This document shows, one piece after another, positions 54,085-62,083 of a DNA stretch of 64,000 nt. The stretch covers positions 124,001-188,000 of the forward strand of contig CAZGJN010000001.1 of NCBI GenBank assembly GCA_964526645.1, read 5' to 3'. The notes beneath the pieces are model-generated. The model was not told where the DNA came from, ran no database searches, and worked only from the letters and a program-made list of their open reading frames with translations. Numbering within the stretch: position 1 is the first letter of the stretch; each line of letters starts with the position of its first letter. This stretch comes from JADJNW01 sp964526645 (GTDB lineage Bacteria; Bacteroidota; Bacteroidia; Chitinophagales; Saprospiraceae). The position numbers and the translations under genes are program-made.

Positions 54085-55092
54085 TTAACTCGATAGCAAT
54101 TGATCCTTGTACTCCGGCAGTGCTTCCTTAAATTTTCTGAGCGTAATAGCCAATGATTGAAAAGAAAATCCGCCCGATGCATTTTTGTGCCCACCGCCTT
54201 TGAAGTGCTTTTTAGCAATTTCTTGTACAGAAAAATCTCCTTTAGAACGCAGTGAAATTTTTACAATTGTAGGTTGTTCTGTTATAAAGGCTGCCAGTCT
54301 AACATTTTTTAGCTTCAACAAATAGTTTACAATTCCTTCTGTATCGCCTCTTTGAATATCAAATTTTTCATAATCTTCTTTTGTAAGCACGATGATACCC
54401 GTGCGGTATTCATCCAGGATTTCCATTCTTTTGCTCAGGCAATGCCCCAGTAGCCGAAGGTTTTTCTCCTCCATACTATTGAAAATCAGGTCTTGCAAAA
54501 GATAATCATCCACCCCCAACTCAATCAGATCGGCTACAACTCGAAATAATTTGGGGGAAGTGCTGTACTTGAAAGAACCGGTATCTGTTAAAATACCGGT
54601 AAAAATGCACTCTGCAATCTTCTTATCAATTCGGTGCTTGTCCCCCAGCCGCTCCAATAAATCATAAATAAGTTCGCTGGTAGAACTCACCATCGTATCA
54701 GAAATAAGGTAATCCGCGCAAGGCTCAGGATACAAGTGGTGATCAATCATGATTTTAGTACCCTTTTGGAGCATGATCAATTCGCCTACCTTATCAATCC
54801 TATCCAAGGCATTAAAATCTAAAAAAAAGAACACATCAGCCCTTTCGATTACCTCCTTCGACCGCTCCACGTCAGTATCATAAATGATAATTTCATCTAC
54901 AGCAGGCATCCAAGTCAGAAAATTGGGGTATTCCGAAGGGGAAATCATCCGTACCGTATGCCCCAGGGTATTGAGGTAATGGTACATCGCCAGGGTAGCC
55001 CCGATTGCATCACCATCAGGATTCCTGTGGGTTGTAATCACGATATCCTTGGGAGTTGAAAGTAGTAATTTGATTTCGTGCAAATTCTCCAT
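54085..55092 (-). CDS. DHH-family phosphoesterase, NrnA-like (oligoribonuclease/pAp phosphatase)
   Basis: This 335-residue protein has DHH domain motifs ITTHRNPDGDAIGATLA and the signature IMIDHHLYPEPCADY. The DHHA1 domain with GGGHKNASGGF near the C-terminus binds the nucleic acid. NrnA enzymes degrade short RNA oligomers and dephosphorylate pAp. The full domain pair and length match. It is the first gene of a probable two-gene unit with the FKBP. Confidence 0.92.
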   Translation of the reverse strand: MENLHEIKLLLSTPKDIVITTHRNPDGDAIGATLAMYHYLNTLGHTVRMISPSEYPNFLTWMPAVDEIIIYDTDVERSKEVIERADVFFFLDFNALDRIDKVGELIMLQKGTKIMIDHHLYPEPCADYLISDTMVSSTSELIYDLLERLGDKHRIDKKIAECIFTGILTDTGSFKYSTSPKLFRVVADLIELGVDDYLLQDLIFNSMEEKNLRLLGHCLSKRMEILDEYRTGIIVLTKEDYEKFDIQRGDTEGIVNYLLKLKNVRLAAFITEQPTIVKISLRSKGDFSVQEIAKKHFKGGGHKNASGGFSFQSLAITLRKFKEALPEYKDQLLSS

Positions 55093-55190
55093 CTCTGTTC
55101 GTCCAAAAAATCAAGATGCGAAGTTGACAAAAAAATATGAATTTAACCAAAAATTATTCGAGAGGTTTCTTTCGATTGAGTGGGTTTACT

Positions 55191-55198
55191 TAGTTTTG
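55191..55198 (+). promoter_or_regulatory. -7 promoter box of ndk
   Basis: TAGTTTTG matches TAnnTTTG exactly. No clear TTTG lies at the usual -33 position. The leader to the ATG would be about 78 nt. Confidence 0.4.
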
Positions 55199-55282
55199 CA
55201 CCGCTTTTGAGAACGCGCCAAGCGTTTTGCAGTTTCCAAAGGCTCAAAAAATGTTTTTTAGTATTCAAAAAAGAAAATAGCA

Positions 55283-55702
55283 ATGGCTGGCAACAGAACA
55301 TTTACCATGATTAAGCCCGATGCAGTAGCAGCAGGACACATCGGCGCGATTCTATCAAAAATCAATGAAGGCGGGTTCCGAATAGTAGCGATGAAGCTGA
55401 CAAAATTGTCAAAAGAGAAAGCGGGTGAATTTTATGCGGTGCACAAAGAGCGCCCCTTCTATGGAGAATTGGTGGACTTCATGTCCTCCGGCCCAATCGT
55501 AGCAGCTATCCTGGAGAAGGAGAATGCCGTAGCTGATTTTCGGACACTCATAGGCGCAACCGACCCCGCCAAAGCAGCGCCTGGTACGATCCGCGCGCTA
55601 TATGCCAAAAACGTAGGCGAAAATGCCGTACACGGCTCTGATTCTGATGAAAATGCTGCCATCGAAAGTGCTTTTCACTTCGCAGGGGTAGAAATTTTTT
55701 AA
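55283..55702 (+). CDS. ndk: Nucleoside-diphosphate kinase
   Basis: This 139-residue enzyme has the NDK opening TMIKPDAVAAGHIGAIL, the nucleotide-binding RPFYGELVDFMSSGP, and the phospho-histidine loop ENAVHGSDS with its active-site His. It transfers gamma-phosphate between NTPs and NDPs. It stands alone between the NrnA unit and the convergent M16 peptidase. Confidence 0.97.
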   Translation: MAGNRTFTMIKPDAVAAGHIGAILSKINEGGFRIVAMKLTKLSKEKAGEFYAVHKERPFYGELVDFMSSGPIVAAILEKENAVADFRTLIGATDPAKAAPGTIRALYAKNVGENAVHGSDSDENAAIESAFHFAGVEIF

Positions 55703-55720
55703 TTTGAAATAGAAAAAGAA

Positions 55721-55757
55721 AAAAAATGCCATCCCAAAAAAAGAGATGGCATTTTTT
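55721..55757. terminator. Bidirectional terminator between ndk and the M16 peptidase
   Basis: AAAAAATGCCATC pairs with GATGGCATTTTTT around an A-rich loop; T runs lie downstream in both directions. Confidence 0.9.
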
Positions 55758-55761
55758 TATG

Positions 55762-58527
55762 CTAAGGTTTATTGACCTTATTAACCTTTTCAAAGTCACC
55801 TGCTTTCACAATGATAATTTTGCTCATGTCCAAGTGTCTTTTCATAGATTGCAAAATCTGCTCCGGCGTGAGTGCGGCGATTTTCTTTTCCAAATCAGCA
55901 TCCCACTTCAAGTCTCTGTCAAAGTATAAATAAGAGTTCAAAGTAGAAGCCAGTGCCGGGTCCTGCGAGCGAGAAACCTGCCGTGATTGCAGCCAACCAG
56001 ATTTGGCAGCCTCTATTTCTTCTTTCGTAAAACCTTCTTGCAATACTTTTTCAACTTCTTCTCTGAATGCTTTTTCGAGGCGATCCACATTTTCAGGGGC
56101 ATAGATGGCGTAGGTTGTGAATGTACCTTTTTCATCCAATGTATTGGCAGAAAAAGAAGAACCGACACCATAGCTGATGCCTTCTTTCTGCCGAATACGT
56201 GTAGCCAAACGAGAATTCAAGAAGCCTCCTCCCAGCATAAAATTGCCGAGCATCATAGCGGGATAATCCGGATGGTTATTGCTCATTTTTACATTCATTC
56301 CCGCCAAAAACATGGCATTTGCTTTATCCGGTGTATTCAGCTGCTCCGTAATGGGTTTAATGTCTTTATAAACATCTGGTATTCTTTTGAAAGGCTTTGG
56401 ATTTTTCCAGGTGTTAAATTCTGCTTGCAGTGTCTTTTTGATGGCAGCTACATCAAAATCCCCTACGATTGCAATGGAAGCATTGGATGCCCCATAAAAA
56501 TCCTTATGGAATTGTACTACATTCTCGAGCTTGGTCGCATTGATCTCCGCCACTTCCTCATCAAAAGTATTGATATAACGGACATCGCCTTTGGGATGAG
56601 GATTCATCAACCTGCCAAAAACATTGCTGGCAATCGCTGTGGGTTCTGAGCGTTGTTGCTCAATTCCTGCCAATTGCTCTTGCTTTAGTTTATCAAATTC
56701 ATCCGCTGGGAAAGCGGGTGTTTTGAGTATTTCTCCCACTAATTGGAGTAAAGCAGGCAGGTTTTCTCTTGTCGTTTCCAAATTGACATTAAGGGTATTG
56801 CCCCCGCCAAAAATATTCATTTGCGCCTTGATGCGGCTCAATTCATCCTCAATTGCCTGGCGATTTCTTTTTTGTGTGCCTTTATTGAGCATCGAGGCGG
56901 CCATCTGAGCTGTCATGCCTTTGCCTTTGAGGCTATTCTCATCGCCGAAGCGGAGCGTCATTCGAACAATAACGGCATCTCCCCGCGTTTCCTTTGCCAA
57001 AAGGGCGTATTCCATGCCGCTTGCCAATTTGCCACGTTCCGTGCGGCTTTCGATATTCTCAGGGCTGGGTTCAAAAGCCTCACCTGCAGCGATCACCGCT
57101 CTACCTTTGTAATCATTCACTAAATTGGCGATATTCGGTGCCTCTGGTATTTCTGCTCTGTCCGGGTTTGCTTCCGGAATAAATCTGCCCACAGTTCGAT
57201 TAGCAGGTTTGAAATAGGCTTTTGCCACTCTTTGAACATCCTCTGGTGTTACCTTTTCTAATCCATCTCTGTACAATAATGCTAAACGCCAGTCGCCCAT
57301 GGCAATAAATTCACTCAATTGCAAGCCAACCCTGTCGGAATTATTAAGAAAGAGTTCAAAATCTTTGAGCAATTTGGCCTTAGCCCGCTCAACTTCTTCT
57401 TTCGTAGGTGGATTGTCGCGCAGGGCATCAATCGTATTCAACATGGTCTGGCTGGCATCATCGAGCGAATTTTCTTTTAAAACATCCGCAGAAAAATAAA
57501 CAAAGCCAGGTTCTTTCAGCGAAGCTGCCCAGCCCCACTGGGAAGATGCTTTTTTGGTTTCTACGAGTGCTTTGTACAAACGCCCGGAAGGCTCGCTTGT
57601 CATGAGTTCTACCAGCACATCAACCGATGGATAGTCAGGGTGCGAACCGGGAGGTATGTGGTAGGCACAAGAAGCCACCTGAACATCACCTACTCTGCGC
57701 AATTCAGCGAAGCGCTCTCCGTCTTGCACGGGCTCGCGCGTATAGGTTGTGTAGAGTTCTCGATCTGGTTTTGGAATTAGGCTGAAGTATTGGTCAATGA
57801 GTTGAAGGGTTTTTGTTTCATCAATTTTACCGGCTACGAGTAGCACAGCGTTGTCCGGCTGGTAATATTTGCGATAAAACGCTTGCAGGCGTTCGATTGG
57901 CACGTTTTCCAGATCGGCGCGAGAGCCAATGGTGGATTTACCGTAATTATGCCACAAATAAGCAGTGGAAAGTACCCTTTCGAGCAGCACACCCGAAGGG
58001 TCATTTTCACCGGATTCAAATTCGTTGCGCACTACGGTCATTTCGCTATCCAAGTCTTTTTTAGCAATAAAGGAATTGACCATGCGATCCGATTCGAGGT
58101 CTAATGCCCAACGCAGGTTTTCCTCGGTGGCGCTGAAAGTTTCAAAATAGTTGGTTCTATCATACCAAGTGGTACCGTTGGGGCGAGCGCCGTGCTCTGT
58201 CAGTTCCTGTGGGATATTAGGATGCTTGGGTGTCCCCTTAAAAACAAGGTGTTCCAGCAAATGCGCCATGCCTGTTTCGCCGTACCCTTCATGCCGCGAT
58301 CCTACCAGATAGGTGATATTGACCGTGATCGTAGGTTTTGACTGATCAGGAAACAAAAGCACTTTCAAGCCATTTTTGAGTCGGTATTCCGTGATGCCTT
58401 CCACCGAAGCAATTTTGTCAATGCCCTCAGGCACTACAACTTTTGATTGAGCTTGAGCCTGTAAGACAATCACCCAGGTAGCAAGCATTAAAACAGAAAA
58501 TCGTAGTAGTTCATTTAAAAGTTTCAT
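55762..58527 (-). CDS. M16-family zinc peptidase, two-domain (pitrilysin/insulinase-like)
   Basis: This 921-residue exported protease (signal ending QAQAQ) carries the inverted zinc motif HLLEH with His89, Glu92 and His93, and the later Glu of the NEFESGEND segment. The second half (from about 490) repeats the fold: LASGMEYALLAKETRGDAV and MAASMLNKG. It lacks HxxEH and is presumably the inactive partner half. M16 enzymes cleave small proteins and signal peptides. It may handle periplasmic peptide turnover. A terminator shared with ndk follows. Confidence 0.93.
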   Translation of the reverse strand: MKLLNELLRFSVLMLATWVIVLQAQAQSKVVVPEGIDKIASVEGITEYRLKNGLKVLLFPDQSKPTITVNITYLVGSRHEGYGETGMAHLLEHLVFKGTPKHPNIPQELTEHGARPNGTTWYDRTNYFETFSATEENLRWALDLESDRMVNSFIAKKDLDSEMTVVRNEFESGENDPSGVLLERVLSTAYLWHNYGKSTIGSRADLENVPIERLQAFYRKYYQPDNAVLLVAGKIDETKTLQLIDQYFSLIPKPDRELYTTYTREPVQDGERFAELRRVGDVQVASCAYHIPPGSHPDYPSVDVLVELMTSEPSGRLYKALVETKKASSQWGWAASLKEPGFVYFSADVLKENSLDDASQTMLNTIDALRDNPPTKEEVERAKAKLLKDFELFLNNSDRVGLQLSEFIAMGDWRLALLYRDGLEKVTPEDVQRVAKAYFKPANRTVGRFIPEANPDRAEIPEAPNIANLVNDYKGRAVIAAGEAFEPSPENIESRTERGKLASGMEYALLAKETRGDAVIVRMTLRFGDENSLKGKGMTAQMAASMLNKGTQKRNRQAIEDELSRIKAQMNIFGGGNTLNVNLETTRENLPALLQLVGEILKTPAFPADEFDKLKQEQLAGIEQQRSEPTAIASNVFGRLMNPHPKGDVRYINTFDEEVAEINATKLENVVQFHKDFYGASNASIAIVGDFDVAAIKKTLQAEFNTWKNPKPFKRIPDVYKDIKPITEQLNTPDKANAMFLAGMNVKMSNNHPDYPAMMLGNFMLGGGFLNSRLATRIRQKEGISYGVGSSFSANTLDEKGTFTTYAIYAPENVDRLEKAFREEVEKVLQEGFTKEEIEAAKSGWLQSRQVSRSQDPALASTLNSYLYFDRDLKWDADLEKKIAALTPEQILQSMKRHLDMSKIIIVKAGDFEKVNKVNKP

Positions 58528-59217
58528 ACCAAAGTAGATTAGTGAAGTAATTTCTTATTAAACAATATTTTGGCAGCCTTATTACCTCTAAAGTCTGCAA
58601 TATTTTAAAGCTGGTGTACAAATTATAGCTGAATGACGCGGATAAGCAGACAAAGGTTGCCTTTTGGGTGCTTTTTAGCGGAAATGCAAATAAGGGTTTA
58701 CAAAGAATAGTAATAATATCGGGCTATGCGCAGTGTAAGCGGCGGCTAATTCCAATCAATACCAGAACGCCGGTACAGGTAGCAACATACCCCTCTCAAT
58801 AGAAAATTTCCTATATCAAAGGGCAAATTGCTCCACCAAATAGCAACGTTTCTCTTTTGAATAGCAATTTTCCTATAAAAAGAGGGAATGTTTCTACGCC
58901 AGATAAGAAATTTCCCATTCCGACAGGCAAATTTGCCCCATTGAACAGCAATGTTTCTCTCTTGAATGGTAATTTTCCTGCAAAAAGAGGGAATATTTCT
59001 ATGCCGGACAGAAACGTTGGGCAAAAAAGAGGGAATGGTGCTATGGCAAGGGGAAAATTATATTTGAATAGAGGTATTGGTGCATTGCCAAATACTACTA
59101 CTCATGAACATAGGCGTGCGACGCTCAGCGTGGACAGCGTTCAAAATATTATTTATAGCGACTCTAAGTTTTTTTGGGGGCTTGAAGTATAAAAGGTATC
59201 ACATATATTGTGTACAG
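58528..59217. other. 690-bp intergenic region between the M16 peptidase and ankyrin genes
   Basis: The first ~250 bp show nothing recognisable. From about 58784 to 59096 lies the heptad repeat array. The last ~120 bp are AT-rich with no clear feature, apart from the end of the plus-strand open frame at 59192. Two short open frames cross the array (58857-59192 plus; 58746-59024 minus), but neither has an obvious promoter or ribosome site. Confidence 0.7.
58784..59096. repeat. 21-bp-period tandem array, heptapeptide code on both strands
   Basis: Fourteen 21-bp units run in register from 58803 to 59096, plus a degenerate unit before them. Read on the plus strand each unit begins with N/K/Q plus a hydrophobic residue: NVSLLNS, NFPIKRG, NVSTPDK, KFPIPTG, KFAPLNS, NVSLLNG, NFPAKRG, NISMPDR, NVGQKRG. 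On the minus strand the same units give heptads such as NIPSFYR, KIAIQKR and NVAIWWS. Five-unit blocks of 105 bp (58841-58905 and 58946-59010) are nearly identical, and a 63-bp (three-unit) echo also occurs. No stop codon interrupts the plus frame from 58803 to 59189. Confidence 0.85.
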
Positions 59218-59679
59218 TCATGTCTTGACGGACAAAACGCTGTTCAAATAATTCAACACCTCGGCGTACCCTTGCGCTTCAGCAAGCGATAGCGCCGAAT
59301 CGCCGTTGGCATCGCGATACCCAATTTCTGCTCCATGTAGCACCAGTAAGCGTACGTTTTCTATACGGTTGCGAAAAACGGCGTGCATCAGGGGTGAAGC
59401 TACGCCTGGCTCAACAGCATTGACCTTTGCTCCGGCTCTGATCAGCAACTCCAAAGCACGAGGGTTTTCCTCGCCAGCAAGCCAAAATAGGGCCGTTTTA
59501 CCATCCTCGGCATGGTTTATACTTAGATTACCAGCAAGATAGCTAAGTAGTTCTTTGTCGTGCCGACGCGCTGCGTCCATAATGACATCCAGGGAATGAT
59601 TGCCACCGCCTATTTCATCATAACGGCGCATTTCGGAGTAATACTCAGCACGTGTATTTTTTTTTATTCGTGGCATCAT
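59218..59679 (-). CDS. Short ankyrin-repeat protein
   Basis: This 153-residue protein has two clear ankyrin units and flanking partial ones: GKTALFWLAGEENPRALELLIRAGAKVNAVE, then SPLMHAVFRNRIENVRLLVLHGAEIGYRD, then GDSALSLAEAQGYAEVLNYL. Ankyrin units mediate protein binding. It has no signal peptide. It starts 21 bp after the 299-residue unknown gene, so they probably form one unit. Confidence 0.85.
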   Translation of the reverse strand: MMPRIKKNTRAEYYSEMRRYDEIGGGNHSLDVIMDAARRHDKELLSYLAGNLSINHAEDGKTALFWLAGEENPRALELLIRAGAKVNAVEPGVASPLMHAVFRNRIENVRLLVLHGAEIGYRDANGDSALSLAEAQGYAEVLNYLNSVLSVKT

Positions 59680-59700
59680 TTTTTTTTGAAAAGTACTGCA

Positions 59701-60600
59701 CTATTTACTGCCTATTACCACCTTATATACTTCGGTCAACGTCCTCCCTTTTGCATCTTTAAATTGAGTAAACTCATTGATTGGAAAGCTCACGTTGCCG
59801 GTTTCCCACATTTTACTGACGAAAAGCGTATCGGCATTTTCGTTGAGTTGACCAAGACCGCAGCCGTAACCAAACTCATAGCGTTCGCTTTTCTGATGGT
59901 ACTCTACTGCCCCATGTGGGGTAATGGTTACTTTTTCCTCGGTTTTGCCATTCTTCCGCTCAAATATTTCACTTTTTAGGGAGCTGTAATCGTGATAAAC
60001 CGTCCGCCAGATGATAAATGGCGGAAATTTGAGCCATTGGTTGGAAGTTCTAATGGTATCGTTCTCAAATCGCTGCTGTTGCTCCCTTAGCGCGGTGGCA
60101 TGTTGGCGCAGTAGCGCAATAAGGCGTTGGTACTCCGCTTCGGAAAAATCTTTAGGCTTTACCCATATTGTCCAGGGGCTGCCGTTTTCAAGATTAGGAT
60201 AATGCTGCTTGAGTAGATCGTAAGGTGCCTTGCCTTCCAGAAAGGTTGAATTTTGGAATAACCTCTCTGCTTGGTGCAGTATTTCTGCACGGGTGCTGTC
60301 CAAGACATCTACCCGCAAGGCTTGGGTGTCCAAGGGAAAATATTTATTAGCTTCGTTTCCTTGTTGAAACAAAGATCCGCGAAAATCTACCAGCTTGTCA
60401 TTAAAAAGCAAAGTACGGGCAGTGTAAGCATTGCCCCAATCGGTGGTATGCACAGCGTTCAGGGTCAGGCGATCGGGTCCATCGGCGATCTCTGCTATAA
60501 CCTGCCTATGAGTGGATGTGCCGAGGCTCATAAGCCATGCCAATCCCAGAATCAGGAGTATGAGTACTGCGCCAATGAAGATGAGAATTTTCATAAACAC
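59701..60600 (-). CDS. Membrane-anchored protein of unknown function
   Basis: This 299-residue protein starts with one strong membrane helix (FIGAVLILLILGLAWLMSL) and a mostly polar remainder with no recognised domain. The second Met (M3) could also be the start. The soluble part contains a charged helix (SEAEYQRLIALLRQHATALREQQQRFEN) and beta-rich ends. It is between the 32-codon ORF and the ankyrin gene, in a small operon of unknown role. Confidence 0.65.
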   Translation of the reverse strand: MFMKILIFIGAVLILLILGLAWLMSLGTSTHRQVIAEIADGPDRLTLNAVHTTDWGNAYTARTLLFNDKLVDFRGSLFQQGNEANKYFPLDTQALRVDVLDSTRAEILHQAERLFQNSTFLEGKAPYDLLKQHYPNLENGSPWTIWVKPKDFSEAEYQRLIALLRQHATALREQQQRFENDTIRTSNQWLKFPPFIIWRTVYHDYSSLKSEIFERKNGKTEEKVTITPHGAVEYHQKSERYEFGYGCGLGQLNENADTLFVSKMWETGNVSFPINEFTQFKDAKGRTLTEVYKVVIGSK

Positions 60601-60640
60601 TTATTTTCCGTAGCGTCTGCACAGCAATTGGAAACACTCG

Positions 60641-60739
60641 TTAAACCGTTGCCGCTCGTGTAGTCAGATTTAGGTGGGCTAACAGCGGCAGCACATCTGT
60701 CAGCATTGATAATATAAGTAAACTGAAGCATTTTTTCAT
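60641..60739 (-). CDS. 32-residue signal-peptide-like micropeptide
   Basis: This ORF starts at ATG 60739, overlapping the stop of the upstream gene by ATGA, and ends at TAA 60643-60641. The product MKKCFSLLILSML-TDVLPLLAHLN... has a lysine start and a hydrophobic core, like a signal or small membrane peptide, then a polar end. The overlap suggests translational coupling. It may be a real micropeptide or the remnant of a longer secreted protein; there is no support beyond position and composition. Confidence 0.4.
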   Translation of the reverse strand: MKKCFSLLILSMLTDVLPLLAHLNLTTRAATV

Positions 60740-61098
60740 GTTTTTAGACGTTTAGCCATTTTTTTTTGCGCCACCTGAAGCATCCTATGTCTTTCGTTTT
60801 CAAGTGCTCGAGCATAGTCACGGTTGCGGCGGGCGGCCAATTCTTGCTCGGCATGGACTTGATCCACTTCGCCAATTTTTTCAAAAAACAGGTCAGGCTG
60901 TTCCAACATATTTGCTTCCCCATTAGCTTCTTCAGTAAGATACACGGGGAGATTCTTTTCTACAAAAACGAGTACTTGAAAATAGTAACCCGTGTCGCGG
61001 TCAAATAGGCGGTATTGTGTCACAAAAGTCAATTCTTCGCCTTCAGAGAGCGATTCGAAGGTACGGCGTACACGATAGCGCGAAAAAGGTTGGAGCAT
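60736..61098 (-). CDS. Small protein of unknown function
   Basis: I do not recognise this 120-residue protein. The first half is beta-rich (RYRVRRTFESLSEGEELTFVTQYRLFDRDTGYYFQVLVF) and the second half is helical and rich in Arg and Glu. No signal peptide or membrane helix is seen. It appears to be the first gene of the four-gene run to 59218. Confidence 0.6.
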   Translation of the reverse strand: MLQPFSRYRVRRTFESLSEGEELTFVTQYRLFDRDTGYYFQVLVFVEKNLPVYLTEEANGEANMLEQPDLFFEKIGEVDQVHAEQELAARRNRDYARALENERHRMLQVAQKKMAKRLKT

Positions 61099-61232
61099 TT
61101 TAAATTAGATTGATTTGTCTATGCTTTTTGTCAATCTTGATCTTGAGCTAAGTTATAAAAAATCTTTCAATAAAATGATTCTGTAGGAACGCTTTTGTTG
61201 TAAAATAAGTTAGTGAACTAAAATTTAATATC

Positions 61233-62045
61233 ATGCCCTCACCTGAACAAAACTACATAGATATCAACCGCGAGCTGTGGAACGCCAAAACGGATATCCA
61301 CGTTCGTTCTGACTTTTATGGCTTACCTGAATTTCGACAAGGAAAAAATGTGCTGACACCCATTGAATTGGCGCAAGTGGGCGATGTGCAGGGAAAAACT
61401 TTGTTGCATTTACAATGTCATTTTGGAATGGACACCCTCTCCTGGGCGCGCCTGGGCGCAAGCGTGACCGGCATTGACTTATCGGATAAAGCCATAGATT
61501 TTGCACAGCAGTTGGCAGTGGAGTCGAATTTGGAAGCGCGTTTTATCTGCTGCAATATTTATGATTTGCCGCAATATTTAAATGAACAATTTGATATCGT
61601 ATTTACTTCATACGGCACCATTGGTTGGTTACCCGACCTGAAGCTCTGGGGTGCCATTGTGGCTCATTACCTCAAGCCTGGCGGGGAATTTCACTTTGTA
61701 GAGTTTCATCCGATGCCCTGGATGTTCGATAATGATTATCAATACATTCAATACAGTTATTTCAATAAACAAATAATTGTAGAAGAGGAAGAAGGCACTT
61801 ATGCAGATCGAAATGCGCCGGTTAAAAAGCAATCTATCTCCTGGAATCATGGGCTTGGCGAAGTTTTTGAAGCATTATTACACCAGGGATTACATATAGA
61901 GCAATTCATAGAATATGATTGGTCGCCATATAATATTTATCCGGAGGGCGTAGAATTTGAAAAAAATAAATGGCATATTAAAGGCATGGAAGGGAAGCTG
62001 CCTTTAGTCTATTCTATAAAAGCGAGAAAACCTACTATCACTTGA
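61233..62045 (+). CDS. Class I SAM-dependent methyltransferase
   Basis: This 270-residue protein has the SAM-binding motif I LLHLQCHFGMDTLSWARLGASVTGIDLS. Motif II/III regions follow: FDIVFTSYGTIGWLPDL, and the HYLKPGGEFHFVEFHP strand typical of class I methyltransferases. The acceptor is unknown; small-molecule or metabolite methylation is the usual role of this subfamily. The stop codon is inside the left arm of a terminator-like hairpin. Confidence 0.9.
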   Translation: MPSPEQNYIDINRELWNAKTDIHVRSDFYGLPEFRQGKNVLTPIELAQVGDVQGKTLLHLQCHFGMDTLSWARLGASVTGIDLSDKAIDFAQQLAVESNLEARFICCNIYDLPQYLNEQFDIVFTSYGTIGWLPDLKLWGAIVAHYLKPGGEFHFVEFHPMPWMFDNDYQYIQYSYFNKQIIVEEEEGTYADRNAPVKKQSISWNHGLGEVFEALLHQGLHIEQFIEYDWSPYNIYPEGVEFEKNKWHIKGMEGKLPLVYSIKARKPTIT

Positions 62046-62078
62046 CCTGACGGTTACGCGCCGCCAGGTCAAGTGATA
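62036..62078. terminator. Bidirectional hairpin overlapping the methyltransferase stop
   Basis: TATCACTTGACCTG (62036-62049) pairs with CAGGTCAAGTGATA (62065-62078), a 14-bp perfect stem with a GC-rich loop. It includes the TGA stop of the methyltransferase and lies 5 bp before the stop of the convergent gene. Confidence 0.75.
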
Positions 62079-62083
62079 AATTT

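Noticed and set aside
58803..59096. CRISPR array
   Set aside because: Units are 21 bp, contiguous with no spacers, in coding register, and no cas genes are nearby.
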